DNA of 64,000 bases from Pardosa pseudoannulata (GCA_032207245.1 CM063502.1:66290069-66354068); one strand, 5' to 3'. Shown: positions 1 through 10,830, numbered from the stretch's first letter. Numbers and translations are program-made. The notes: generated from the letters alone by a model not told the origin.

Positions 1-302
1 TGAAGGATAAATAATTGTTTTAAATAACAATGAATTTTGAAACTCTGAAATATTAAAAGTCTTTTTTCAGACATAATTTGCGGTCACATATATTAGCAAA
101 TGAGATATTGCTTTTTATATTCAAATAATTTTAATTTTAGAAATTGTATGTAATTAAATTATATTCAGTAACGAAACCTGCACTGTTTCTAATTTAAAAT
201 ACAAGATATTATCATTATAACACTAATAAATATATCATTTAAGAATACATAAATATTATATAATACTTTAAACTTATCAAAATAAACTCAGAATAGATTA
301 TA
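1..302. other. AT-rich sequence, nothing recognised
   Basis: No coding potential or repeat structure is visible. The sequence ends at a TA dinucleotide (301-302) that flanks the inverted-repeat element that follows. Confidence 0.6.
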
Positions 303-906
303 CAAGGTGTCCCAAAATCGCATAAAGTCGGCACAGCTAGATTCCTCGTTGGGAGTTTATAAAAACTGCCCAAAAAAGGGTACCTGTACGATCCATAGTT
401 TACGAGAAAATAAGAAAAACAAAGTATGGCGTCACTGCCGGTGCAAGAAACAACACTTTATTGAACATATCAACAGTAGTATATGCACGGGCATACTCCC
501 TAATAGTTCGCAAATCATTTCTATTACATCGACCGTACATCAGGTACATGTCGCAGTAGTCACGAATGGAATATATGGGCACCATACGAAGAATACCAGT
601 AGCTGCAAGATGCAGCCTTTTAAATACCAATTCAACGGTGGCTTAACATCTTTCCATGGCTCCAGCACAAGCATGACGCTATATGCGAACTTTTAAACAT
701 TATCATCTGAAAGATATGCAAATACTGTTGTTGATATGTCCAATAAAGTGTTTTTTTATTGCACCAGCAGTGACATCATACTTTGTTTTTCGTATTTTTC
801 TTGTAAACTATTGATCGTACAGGAATGCTTCTTTGGGCAGCTTTTATGTACTCCCAACGAGGAATCTAGCTGTGGAGAGTTTATGCGGTCGTTTTGGGAC
901 ATCCTG
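303..906 (-). mobile_element. Inverted-repeat DNA transposon relic with DUF4817-like ORF
   Basis: The two ends are long inverted copies of each other. The left begins CAAGGTGTCCCAAAA at 303; the right, read on the minus strand, begins CAGGATGTCCCAAAA at 906. Similarity continues inward about 190-200 bp per side (about 303-497 and 710-906), including the shared block CACAGCTAGATTCCTCGTTG. A TA dinucleotide flanks each end (301-302, 907-908), as for Tc1/mariner-type insertions. Between the arms the minus strand (about 630-400) encodes a peptide with YCDMYLMYGRCNRND and AVREY-like spacing (TIREYARAY). This resembles the DUF4817 helix-turn-helix domain found in many arthropod transposon-derived proteins. 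No catalytic domain is left, so the copy is non-autonomous. The inverted arms are seen directly; the DUF4817 label rests on recognition. Confidence 0.7.
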
Positions 907-1254
907 TATATTGCAAATGGATTTAGTAAGGTGTATTAGAAGAAGTTATATAGTTTGCAAATAAACGAAAATCCTTTTGATTAAAGAATTGTAATAAAAG
1001 AAGTAATTCATTACCATATTCTTCTATGTCTAGTAGACAGTAATTAAAAATATTTTATTCTTTAAAATTCTATATTAGAAGTAAAACGGGATACAGAGGG
1101 TTCATTTATCTCGTTTAATATCAGTATCACAGATACCTTAAAATAATCATTAAAAATTTTCACATATTTCTCTTACTTAATTATGGAGTAAAAACCTTAA
1201 TAAAAGGAAATTTCCAATAATGAAAAATACTTATAGCTAAGTGAAAATTTGCTA

Positions 1255-1935
1255 TAACTAATGAAAGTAGCCAAATGAAATAACACAAATATTAACTCTC
1301 AGAGTTTAGTAACAGTTCAGCCCCAAGTTCTAACATCACTATTCGCTTGTGTGTATATATATTTATATGCATCAGTGGGGCAATAGAAATTGAGTTTTAT
1401 AATATTTTTTTCTATTTTTTTTATAATACCCTCACTTTTTGGTTCTCATAAGTAGCTTAGTTTGTTAGTTTCTGTTCTAAGACGAGCAATAGTCAGGAAG
1501 GATAATAATAATCAATATTAATAAAAAGAAAAGATAATTACACTTATTTTCTAAGTATTGGTTGATGAAGTGTATTTTGGGGTATGATAACTGTATTTAA
1601 TAAATATAAATAATAGTACTTCAAAAATGCATTCAATAATTTAAAACTAGTTAAAATAACCAAATGAAATAACACAATTAACTTTCAAAGTTTATAAAGA
1701 GTTAAGAAACGTATTCTAGCGTCACTATTCACTTGCGTGTAGATATTTAAATGTATTGTGTTTAAATAGTTTTTTAATATTTTTTCAATTCCCTCAATAT
1801 CGGCTTTTATTAATTTCTGTTCTCAAACTAGCAAAATTCCTTAAAAAGCAAACAAAAAGCGAAGGTATGCATATTTTCTAAACATTGGTTGATGCAGTAC
1901 ATTTACGTTTTGATTCTGTAATAAATAAGTGTAAA
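1255..1935. repeat. Degenerate direct duplication (two units, about 380 bp)
   Basis: Two units share ordered blocks. CCAAATGAAATAACACAA occurs near 1271 and near 1660. An interval ending in CACTATTCRCTTGYGTGT follows each. A further block reading TTTCTGTTCT, then TTTTCTAARYATTGGTTGATG, follows near 1470-1570 and again near 1815-1895. Spacing between units is about 385 bp at the start and shrinks towards the end because of deletions. No ORF is present. It may be two copies of one dispersed element in tandem or an old local duplication. Confidence 0.6.
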
Positions 1936-1960
1936 TAATCAGGTTTCGAAAACTCGTTTT

Positions 1961-2024
1961 GCTTCTTCTGACGCGTCACATACTATTGAATACATTTAAT
2001 AATATGTGACGTGTCAGAAAAAGC
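1961..2024. repeat. Hairpin-forming inverted repeat, 30/29-nt arms
   Basis: The left arm 1961-1990 starts GCTTCTTCTGACGCGTCACA. The right arm 1996-2024, read on the minus strand, starts GCTTTTTCTGACACGTCACA. Only a few mismatches separate the arms, and the loop is about 5 nt. The core TGACGTGTCA/TGACGCGTCA is nearly palindromic. It could be the end or remnant of a small MITE. Confidence 0.65.
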
Positions 2025-2800
2025 ATAAATCTAATAAAATGTAAATACTTATCTAACATAATTTTTATAATGAGCTTTCAGCTGTGGTCTTTATAATTAA
2101 ACTTAAAGATTTAAAGCTAAAACTTAATCAGTCGATTCTTTTTAGAATAAACAAGAAGTAAATGTCTTCAATTTACCCTGTACTAATATTATTAAATATA
2201 AGGTATAATATATTGTAGTATAAAATTACATTAAATGAAGAGACAGGGATTTCTGACTCCCCTGCGTCTGATATTCAAAAACAGTTCTGACATATTACAT
2301 TATTCTTCATAATTAGGAATACATATTTTGCAAATGCGAAATATGTCGGAGAACCAGAAAAATCTCAATGCGGAATATATTGCCTTTCAGTCAAACATAA
2401 CCTTCAAAGCTCATGAGTAAACCCTTGTTTTACTGTAGAAAGAATCTGAAGTAACTTTTTAAAGCATTTTCCAAACCACAGTTCGAAAAGTCAGCTAGCT
2501 GCCTGTTTAGCCATCATCCTGTTTTCCTCCAATTTGAGCTCTAGGGTAAACATATGCAAACCTTTTTACTCATTAATGTCGATCTAGTACTTAAAAATGT
2601 CGGAAAACGTCTCAGTTATTTGATCTCTCTTTACAAATACTGCATCTTCGATTTTCCAATATTTAGAATTCCAATTGAATACCTGTACATGAAACTTGGG
2701 AAATTTTGAGAACCGATACCCGAGTACCACGAATATAGGTGCGTACCAACTAAGGTGAATGATGACTGACTCCATTTAACTTTATAAACATTTATTCATT
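2025..2800. other. No gene recognised; one orphan minus-strand ORF
   Basis: The only structure noted is a 63-codon minus-strand ORF at 2775-2584, ending ...SDIFKY. I recognise no domain in it and see no supporting splice or promoter context. It is probably chance or a fragment of an unrecognised repeat. Confidence 0.4.
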
Positions 2801-2809
2801 CACACATAA

Positions 2810-2995
2810 ATAGAAGTACGCGAGAGAGTGTTGGTCGAGAGCATCCTCATCCAGCCTATCCAACTCTTTGACTTTGGTAAGTTTTTGCGCGCGTTAGAGT
2901 TCAGTTGTAGAGTTGTGTGGGAGTTGTAGAGTTGTGTAGAGTTGTTCAGTTGTAGAGTTGCGGCTCACTATGAAGTCGAAAAGTCTGGACACCAC
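2810..2995. repeat. GC-richer patch with a short GAGTTGTAGAGTTGTG minisatellite
   Basis: From about 2897 to 2962 the sequence repeats variants of AGAGTTGT and CAGTTGTAGAGTTGTG several times, with units of about 10-20 bp. It sits in a patch with more CpG than its surroundings (GCGCGCG near 2890). This could be the end of an LTR or another repeat, but no matching partner is seen in the window. Confidence 0.5.
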
Positions 2996-2999
2996 ACAA

Positions 3000-3745
3000 C
3001 TAAATCCCATCATTGGATAGAGATACGTAAGCGTAAAAAATTATATGTGATTGTTCATTTTCAACAAGAGTTGGAGGAACTTGTAAGCGCCTGAAAACTA
3101 TTTTCCTCTTCAGAACACATGTGACAAGAAGAGCGTTTGAAAAGCAAATTTCATGGAGAAGAAAAACATTTTGTTGCTTAAAAAAGATTTAAATGAAACC
3201 TGGAAACAAACAAGAAATACCATCTTAGTCAGTTGTGAATTTTTTACAAAATAATTTTTTACTCTATAAAAATGTCATGTTTGGAATAAAATCATCCTTC
3301 ATCAAATTACTTCTGAAATTTGTTGTTAAACAAAAAATTACTCCAGATAATCTATAATAAATTATTCGAAAAAATTTATCAGTAAAGCTGTAACAAAAAC
3401 TGCAAGTAAACTCATTTTGTTTTGACTAATCCTTACAAAGTATCATTTACTACATTACATTTTCTTAAAGTTTTATGTTTCTTACGAAGTAATTTATTTT
3501 CTCGTACTATTAATTGAAATTAGAGAGAAAATATTAATTTTAAACAATAAAATTATATTTATTAAATAAAAGAAAGTAACAAATAAACTTTATAACGTTA
3601 TAAAATTTTTATAATTAAATTTTAAAATATGTATTACCACATACTTTTTTACTTTAACTCGTATATTTTTTATTTTGTTGTAATATAAACGTAATATTTT
3701 CAATAAGTATACAAGCACTGATAAGATAATTCTCTGAAAAAAATA
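3000..3745. other. AT-rich, nothing recognised
   Basis: There is no convincing ORF, repeat or RNA gene. The sequence is low-complexity A/T in places (3530-3720). Confidence 0.5.
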
Positions 3746-3749
3746 TATT

Positions 3750-4425
3750 ACAAAAAATCAAAATTAATAGCTGTAATTTACAGCATTATATACAGAAGGA
3801 TTATGTCAGAATCAGTTTTATCCAGTAATCAAGGATATTTCTTAGTAAGAATTAAAACTTTACTTTAATCACACTAAGATCCTTTATGTTCTTCATACTG
3901 TGGGCTACTTCAATCTATATCTTCCTGAAACCAAATAAATCAACATTAATAGCTGCTATTTACAATATTATACGCACAAAGATCAATCAAACTGTAGAAT
4001 AAATTTTATTCAGACATCTAGTTTTTATTAATAGTTAAAACTTTATGATAATCACTCTGAGAGCCTTCCTTATACTGCAGGTTACTATAATCTCCGGCTT
4101 CCTGAAACCAAATAAGCTAACATTAGTAACTGTTATTTATATTATATTATGCACATGAAGATCAAGTAATATGCCTAATAAATTTTGTTCAGATATTTAG
4201 GTTATTTCTTACAAATAATAAAACTTTTACGATGATCACACTGAGAGCCTTTTTCTTCTTCCTGATGATGTTTACATCAATCTACGGCTTCCTGAAACCA
4301 AATAAATCAGCATTAATACCTGCTATTTACAACATTATGCACACAAAAATTAATAAATATGCAGAATAAATTTTATTCAGACATCTACTTTATTTCTTAG
4401 TAATATTTAAAACTTTGCAATACAC
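3750..4425. repeat. Tandem array, about 180-190-bp unit, about 3.5 copies
   Basis: The block CTTCCTGAAACCAAATAA recurs at 3921, 4098 and 4288, giving spacings of 177 and 190 bp. Each is followed by a block like CAACATTAATAGCTGCTATT and then by AATAAATTTTATTCAGACATCT, TTTATTTCTTAGTAA and TTAAAACTTT. A partial first unit lacking the CTTCCTG block begins near 3750. Units differ by substitutions and small indels, so the array is old. No ORF runs through it. Confidence 0.75.
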
Positions 4426-4829
4426 CTACGTAGACGAATAAATTGTAAGATAAAATAATATAAGTGTGTATAAAAGTATAATAAATATTTGCTATCTCAC
4501 ATAACTTCTTACAAAAATACATTCTTACGTATTTTCGTTTACATACACAACAAAATAGGACTTAGCAATTTAAACTGGTCTGAGTTTTGCTATTCATTCC
4601 ATATTTTTAAATTATGAACTTCCATTATTCAAAACTAATAGAGTTTTTCACAAAGAAAACTTCAATTTGTAACACTGAAAAATATTCTCTTTAGGAGCAA
4701 CTGATTGGACTTATTCAAATACTCATGTCATAAAAAGCAAAAGGAAAGGAAATTCCGACAAAAATTTTTAAGAAAAACCTATAAGAATAAAGAGCAACAG
4801 CTACAACTTTCACTGAAGTGTTAGTTGAA
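4426..4829. other. Spacer between two tandem arrays, nothing recognised
   Basis: AT-rich sequence without an ORF or visible repeat. Confidence 0.45.
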
Positions 4830-4834
4830 GGGAA

Positions 4835-5765
4835 AAATCAATACATCTTACAAAGAATTTTTTTATTTCCTCGAACATTAAGTTTCTCTCCTTTCGAATC
4901 CGCTCTTGTTTCATGCTTCAGCGCTTTTAGATTTTTTTGCATATATTCGTGCAGTGATTGGTAAGTAAAATCTAAACAAAGTCCTTCAATATGAAATGCG
5001 TGATTTTTTTTTCTATGTATTTGGTAACCAGAAATCTGTCTCTCACACGTCCGATTAATAGGCACAAGACTTCAAGCTTTTAAGCTAAAAAAAATAGGAA
5101 AATTTTTTAAATTTTCAATTTTGCTTTTTATTTTAAATAAATGAATGATATATTAAATAATACACAAATAAATTAATTTTCCGGATTTTGTTCAAATATT
5201 CGTGCAATAATTGGTAAGTAAATTCTAAACCTTTCCTTTAAGTCCTTCCATATGAAATGAGTGATTTTCTTCTGTGTGTTTGGTAACCAGAAATCTGTCT
5301 CTCACACGTCCGATTAATAGGCACCATACTTCAAGCTTTTAAAAAATGAGAAAATTTTTCAAATTTTCAATTTTGCTTTTTATTTTAAATAAATAAATGA
5401 TATATTAAACACACAAATAAATTAATTTTTCAAGATTTTGTTCAAATATTCGTGCAGTGATTACTAAGTAAAATCTAAACAAAGTCGTTCCACATGAAAA
5501 AAGGGATTATTTTCTGTGTATTTGGTAGCCAGAAATCTGTCTCTCACACGTCCGATTAATAGGCACAAGACTTCTAGCTTTTAAGCTAAAAAATAGGAAA
5601 ATTTTTCAAATTTTCAATTTTGCTTTTTATTTTAAATAAATGATATATTAAATAATACACAAATAAATTCGTTTTTAAGATTTTTTTTTAAATATTCGTG
5701 CAGTGATTGGTAAGTAAAATGTAAACAAAGTCCTTCTATTTGAAATGAGTTATTTTTTTGTAATT
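4835..5765. repeat. Tandem array, about 250-bp unit, about 3.6 copies
   Basis: ATTCGTGCARTRATTRSTAAGT begins at 4945, 5198, 5448 and 5694, giving periods of 253, 250 and 246 bp. Within each unit the same order follows: AAAGTCCTTC, TTTGGTARCCAGAAATCTGT, CTCTCACACGTCCGATTAAT, AGGCAC, CTTCAAGCTTTTAA and a stretch of CAATTTTGCTTTTTATTTTA. The final unit breaks off after about 70 bp. A 75-codon minus-strand ORF (5065-4838) lies inside one unit and is a by-product of the repeat. Satellite-like or element-derived; no transposon hallmark is visible. Confidence 0.8.
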
Positions 5766-6559
5766 TTCTCACATCTCCTATTACGCATACATGAATCTAG
5801 TTTCTCAATATCAACCTGTGTCCGGAGATCATCACTTGAAGGCGACGCTGGACTGATAAGAGTGAAATAGCTGCGTCGCGTATACGAGACGTTGGTCGCG
5901 AAGGGGTTAAGATGGAGAAAGCTGGAAGCTTTTCGGCTTGAAATTTCTATATGTTTAATTCTACTCTTTATTTTGTTTTACCAAGTGAAGGAAAGTTGTG
6001 TATTCACGAGAAATTTTAGTGCTTGTATTTCTACTCATTCTGAACATCCCTGAAATCAATTTCATTAAGTTTCTGTGTCACGTCTGTACGTCCGTACAAG
6101 GAAATTTTAACTCTGAAACTTTAAAAGTTCATACAGACAATTTCTGGAAGAATTTCGACTACTTTCGTTGTAACGTCTGTATATACGTATGTGCCTCGCT
6201 CAGGAATGTGTGTGGAATGTTTGCAATAAAGATAAATTTTACACAATTAAGAATAACTAGTTCAAAAATTAAATGATATTTCACTTTAAAATTTTAAACA
6301 CTTTTATTCAAGTATATTGCTAATATACATATACAGCATTTTCAATCAAATCGAATATAAATAATAAAAGTTAGTTTTGAGAAAAACATAGTTACATAAA
6401 TGATAAGATGATATATTAAGTATTAAACAGATTCATTTTTGATAATTGTACCAATGTACTTTCCCACGATGGTCAGCACGTGCATACACAACTGTGGAAT
6501 AAATTTCCAAGTAGAATTTAGGTGCAGCTGTTGACTTCGAGTTTTAGTGGGAACCCCTG
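5766..6559. other. No gene recognised; small CpG-containing patch
   Basis: A short GC-richer patch (about 5815-5915, with GAAGGCGACGCTGG and GCTGCGTCGCGTATACG) interrupts AT-rich DNA. No TATA, exon or ORF can be tied to it. It might be part of an old element. Confidence 0.35.
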
Positions 6560-6960
6560 TGGAGAAGTTATAGATCACGGAACGCCACAAGCGTAACGTT
6601 CAAGCCCAGACAGAGGTGTAGCCGTGAGTTATGGGGGCAGGGGCTAATAAATAATGTCAGCTTTCACAAAAGGGGCTATTTTAATGAGCCCACCTGCACG
6701 TCCGAAGGGGGTGCAGATGTGAGAAGATTTCACCAAATGATTGGCAACGAAAAAAAAGGAGGCGATAAAACCGAGGTGATGAGTTGTGAAAGAGAGTGAA
6801 AAAAAAGGAGTCGAAGTCGGGATTCAAGAGTTGCTTAGCAACGAAATCCCGACCTGCACATCCGCACCGACGTCCTGTACGCACGAACGCCCGCATCGAA
6901 GTACAGCCTATTAACAGCCCCAGCTTGCTCCCCTGTAATAACTGGAGGTAAACTTGATCT
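6560..6960. other. GC-richer island with X-box-like palindrome, origin unknown
   Basis: Base composition is clearly different from the flanks, with many CpG and C-rich words. A motif CCTGCACGTCCG (about 6692) recurs as CCTGCACATCCG (about 6854). At 6830-6842 there is the perfect 13-bp palindrome GTTGCTTAGCAAC, of the type bound by RFX factors. It is nested in a larger hairpin with stems GTCGGGAT (6816-6823) and ATCCCGAC (6846-6853). No significant ORF is present; the 71-codon minus ORF looks accidental. It could be a promoter, a solo LTR or a SINE-like unit. Confidence 0.4.
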
Positions 6961-7083
6961 TATTCATAATTATTACCTTGGGTCTAAGAATCTTTTGAAG
7001 GAATAACGTATAAAAACAAAAAGAAAATTGTAATGAATTGTTGGATATGGATAAATGCCGAGTAATGAATGTTATATATATAC

Positions 7084-7084
<1 letters not shown>

Positions 7085-7172
<88 letters not shown>
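7085..7172. repeat. (TA)n microsatellite
   Basis: About 88 bp of TA dinucleotides, with one interruption (ATATATTATATA) near 7128. Confidence 0.95.
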
Positions 7173-7176
<4 letters not shown>

Positions 7177-8195
7177 CCAGAAATAATATCTGTAAATAAT
7201 TAGTGTACATAATAAATGTTTTAGTTCAAATATAAGGTATTATATTTTTACTGTGTTTCTCCTTTGAGAACGAACACTGGTGTTAGTGTTGTAAGTACAT
7301 TACAACAAGAATGTAGTAATTTTTTGCTTTTATAAAATAAGTAAACAAAAATACTTTTATAATGTATAGATAATTATAGTCTTAATTAAAATTTAGAATG
7401 TATCAAATATATGTTGCAGGTATTTAATCAAAGAGTTCCGAGATTTATTTTAATTAAAACGGTGTTAAAAACTTTTAAAATTAAAATAGCTTAAAATTTA
7501 ACCCAATTAAAAATTAATATAAAAAACATACAATTGGAGAAATCTTTAAATATTCATTATTCCTCAGACGAATGTTAAAATATTTCCAATAGACCTGAAT
7601 TCTATTCATGATTATAATCTCATAATATTTTCTTTAAATTGTAATATCAAGCTTAAAAGCCCCTGCTAGACACAATAAATTCTCTTTCCTTAAATTCACT
7701 ATAATATTAATTTGTGCTTAGCATTGTTTTAAACTTGAGATCATTTATTTATTTTCCCTACCGATATCGAAACTAAGAACTTTAATACAATCATTATATG
7801 ACACAAGCAGTTTATGAACCAATATTAACCAAATTATCTGTACGCTTACTATATATCCGAAAGAAATAAGATACAGGCTTACGAAAAGACTAGTAATTAA
7901 TAACGAGTAAATAATATTACATAGCACGTTTCATATGACTAAACGAGACATCAACATTAATGTGAAAATGATTCAACTGTGCTTTGAAGCTTAGAGATAA
8001 TTACAATTGTTATCAAAATACAAGTAACACATAGATTAGTGAAGACAAACATCCTTGCATGTGTATGACAATCTGAAAGCAGAACAAGGTATTGTAGTGA
8101 TTCAGTGTATCATTATTTACGTTCAAACATCTCAAATACACTTGATAAAGTATAAAGGAAAAATTGATTGCCATTTTGAATGAACGCCAGTGAAA
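7173..8195. other. AT-rich, nothing recognised
   Basis: Short minus-strand ORFs (around 7927-7745 and 8267-8013) have the composition of random AT-rich DNA and no recognisable domain. Confidence 0.45.
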
Positions 8196-8199
8196 TTCA

Positions 8200-8713
8200 T
8201 TCATGGATTTTACATATATGAGAAAGAGAAAAAATAAAAAATGTGCATGCAATAAAGTTTGAAACACGATTACTTTTCAATTGCTGCAACATTTTACAAA
8301 TAAAAACATACTTGGATTTAACCAACTATGTAGCGATTGATTTCCATGACTTCGGATTCGACTCGGAATTCAAACCTTAAATGATTGTCTTACAAATTAA
8401 CTACAACTGAATAAAAGCAAATAATTAACGTCAATAGACTTATTTATTTCCTTTATATTCCATTTTTTTACATATATGAGAAGGAGAAAGAATAAAAAAG
8501 GGGATAGAAGAAAGTTTGAAACACGATTACTTTTTAATTGCTGCAACATTTTACAAATAAAAAAATACTTGGTTTTAACTATGTGGCGATTGATTTCCAT
8601 GACTTCGGATTCGACTTGGAATTCCAACCTTAAATGATTGTCTTACAAAATAACTACAACTGAATAAAAGCAAAAAATTAACATCAATAGACTTATTTAT
8701 TTCATTTATACTC
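8200..8713. repeat. Tandem duplication, 257-bp unit, two copies
   Basis: GTTTGAAACACGATTACTTT occurs at 8257 and 8514, exactly 257 bp apart. The whole unit repeats with high identity, including CATATATGAGAARGAGAAA, TTGCTGCAACATTTTACAAA, GATTGATTTCCATGACTTCG and CAATAGACTTATTTATTTC. Two short minus-strand ORFs at these positions are shadows of the repeat. The high identity suggests a younger duplication than the arrays at 3.7-5.8 kb. Confidence 0.85.
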
Positions 8714-8857
8714 TATTTTTTTTCATTTGTTTTTCTAATATTTTAAACTTTATTTACTTATATACATATATCATTGCTCGACTGCAAAGTTTTAAAACTG
8801 AACTTGTAAAAATTACGAATTGTTACTTTTTGTCTTCAACTTCCACTCTGTCTAAAT

Positions 8858-8995
8858 TATTGGTTCCAAAAGGGATTCCTACGAACCCCCAGGGGTCTGT
8901 ATAAACTCTGAGGGAGTACGTGGTACATAAAAATTAATTGGGGTGCTTGGAAGACGATTGGGGGTTCACGATATATAAAGTAAAACAATTGTGGT
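8858..8995. mobile_element. hAT-type terminal sequence (putative)
   Basis: TTGGTTCCAAAAGGGATTCC followed by GAACCCCCAGGGGTCTGTAT resembles terminal and subterminal sequence of hAT elements. The phrase for the AGGGGTCT region also occurs near the right end of the hAT MITE at 35893-36512. A hAT transposase remnant follows about 100 bp downstream, which supports one decayed element. No exact target duplication was identified. Confidence 0.4.
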
Positions 8996-9099
8996 CCATT
9001 TTCACTTTTAAGTAAGTTAAAATAAATAGCAATAAATAAATTTGTAGTTGAATTTTGGCTGTTTATTTAAATCGAGAAGTTTTGATTGCTTATGGTTAG

Positions 9100-9570
9100 T
9101 ATTTATTGTTTTTTTATTGCACTTACGGCTTCAGACAAAGATTTCAAGATATTTTCAATTTGGGAATTCCTGATTCGGTGTTAGATCCTTTTGCAAATAA
9201 ATCCACAAAGTTAGATAAATCTATACTAATGCAGGAAAAACTTATTAAATTATTCTCAAATAAGGAGCTGTTTTCAGAAGAATACTACAATTCTCGTAAC
9301 AAAAATATATGCTAATTTTATATTCTGAGTTATGGGTCACTGTACAGAAGTGGCTAATTGCTTTCCAGCCTTTCTATTTAGTAAAACGTGGATTTTTACC
9401 AGTTATGATCCTCATCGCGAAAAAATGGAAATATCTGAAAACAATGAATAACAAAAAAGGACATTTTTTGTGTCAGAAAAGTGATACTGATAGTGTTTTC
9501 TCTCCTGAATTCAAATATAATATTGGTTTTATTTATCACGTAAGGTTTCCAAAATACAAGTACTTATAAT
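9100..9570 (+). pseudogene. hAT (ZBED-like) transposase C-terminal remnant, frameshifted
   Basis: Two overlapping plus-strand reading frames give a split match to the C-terminal part of ZBED/hAT transposases. The first (9106-9315) contains FRQRFQDIFNLGIPDSVLDP. The second (from 9309) contains LWVTVQKWLIAFQPFYLVKR followed by GF, the hATC dimerisation region that normally reads LW..VQ..L..FP.SYLVERGFS. The join around 9310 is a frameshift, there is no N-terminal BED finger, and the DDE core is missing. It is therefore a dead fragment. Identification rests on family recognition; the order and spacing of the motifs fit well. Confidence 0.7.
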
Positions 9571-9599
9571 TTCAAACACTTTAATATTTTCTATAATCT

Positions 9600-10830
9600 T
9601 AAATACACATTATTTAAACATTTTAGCTCCCCTAGAAAGTAAATGATGATTTTCTGCTATATTTCGGCTGTGGAACATCTTGATAATCCGCAATAACCGA
9701 CCAACCTATTAAGTAGCTATTTTACTTGAAACCACTCTTTTATAGCTGAAATCGGATTAAAGTATCCCTCCTGCTCATCTCTCACTGTGTCAAGATTTTC
9801 CAGAAAGAAATCTAGGTGCGAGTGCAGAAAGTGTACTTTTAATGACCTATTACAAACCAAATTTATATAACATGTTATAAGATCATTAACAATATAACGG
9901 TGATTTTCCAAAATTTCTGTGAGTAAATTTTTAAATGTTGCCGAGCTACTTTCTCCGTTAGATTTAATAGCTTCTTAAACTTTTCATCATGAATTAGGGA
10001 TCATATGTATTTGAGGACGAATATTGCTTCTTTAATTTTTGCTTCACTAATTTTTGGAAACTTCTATTTCAAGTACATGAAACCAGGAGTACAATTCATG
10101 ACCAAATGCATCCTTAATCTTAGTCTAATATGTAACTGAGGTAGATAGTAACTGATATGTAACTGATATGTAACTAAGGTAGAATTTTCAGATTACACAG
10201 TGCTTCATGTTTCATATTTTTCTGTCCAGGAATGAATGACTCGCGTTTAAGCCATTCTTTTCTTATGCAGTGGTTTTCTCTGTTCCTGCTATCACAGAGA
10301 CACAAAATACAACAGTAACTAAGCTGCAGACTAAGAATAATTGCAATTGCCTTCAAATCACCACAAGCATACCATTCATCACTGCATATTGATGCTTTTC
10401 AATATAAAGTTTTCATACGCTTATTTTTTCATATTAGTAGAATGAACCCCCAATTACTGATGAGAACTATTTGATATTATGCAAAAGCTCTATTATGCAA
10501 AAGCATCACTTTTAAACCAACTTTAGAGGTGTCTATGAACAAGCGCCAATCTGTTGGGTTATGCTCAACTCCAAATGTCTCCATAAAAGTCAAGAAGAAA
10601 TATTATCACAAAACACTAAGGTATTTTCTACAGAAAAAATCTTTAAATTGATAATGACTAATACAATAAGTACATATATTTGCATTTTTCTAATTCCATC
10701 CTTTTAGCCGGGAATCAATTATTTTAGACTGTTTTTGGCTAGTTTTAAATATTTTTTGAGACAGTTCAAATCTTGAATCAAAAATTAAGCTCTGAGAAAC
10801 ATCTTGGTTCAAAAATTGTATACCCAAAAC
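9600..10830 (-). pseudogene. Decayed ORF of a widespread arthropod mobile-element family (DDE-like, unnamed)
   Basis: Read on the minus strand from about 10830 to 9600, four collinear pieces interrupted by stops and frameshifts can be followed: IIDSRLKGWN, then EHNPTDWRLFIDTSK (about 10570-10520), then CGDLKAIAIILSLQ with CLCDSRNRENHCIRKEW (about 10365-10240), then SEAKIKEAIFV (about 10060) and SLKVHFLHSHLDFF (about 9841-9804). I recognise this order from a recurring, mostly uncharacterised protein family in arthropod genomes. Asp in WRLFID, Asp in CGDLK and the acidic position after HSHLDFF (here DEQEGYF) could form a DDE-like triad; that is inference. The copy cannot encode a protein. Confidence 0.55.

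Noticed and set aside
2584..2775. 63-codon minus-strand ORF with fairly balanced composition
   Set aside because: No recognisable domain and no supporting signals; kept only as part of an unassigned stretch.
4838..5065. 75-codon minus-strand ORF
   Set aside because: It lies within one unit of a 250-bp tandem array and is disrupted in the other units.
3750..5765. Regular repeats reminiscent of a CRISPR array
   Set aside because: Units are 185-250 bp direct repeats without short repeat/unique spacer alternation, and the genome is eukaryotic.
5998..6276. 92-codon plus-strand frame with a hydrophobic, signal-peptide-like N-terminus
   Set aside because: It does not begin with ATG (the first codon is GTG), shows no known domain, and is flanked by AT-rich non-coding DNA.
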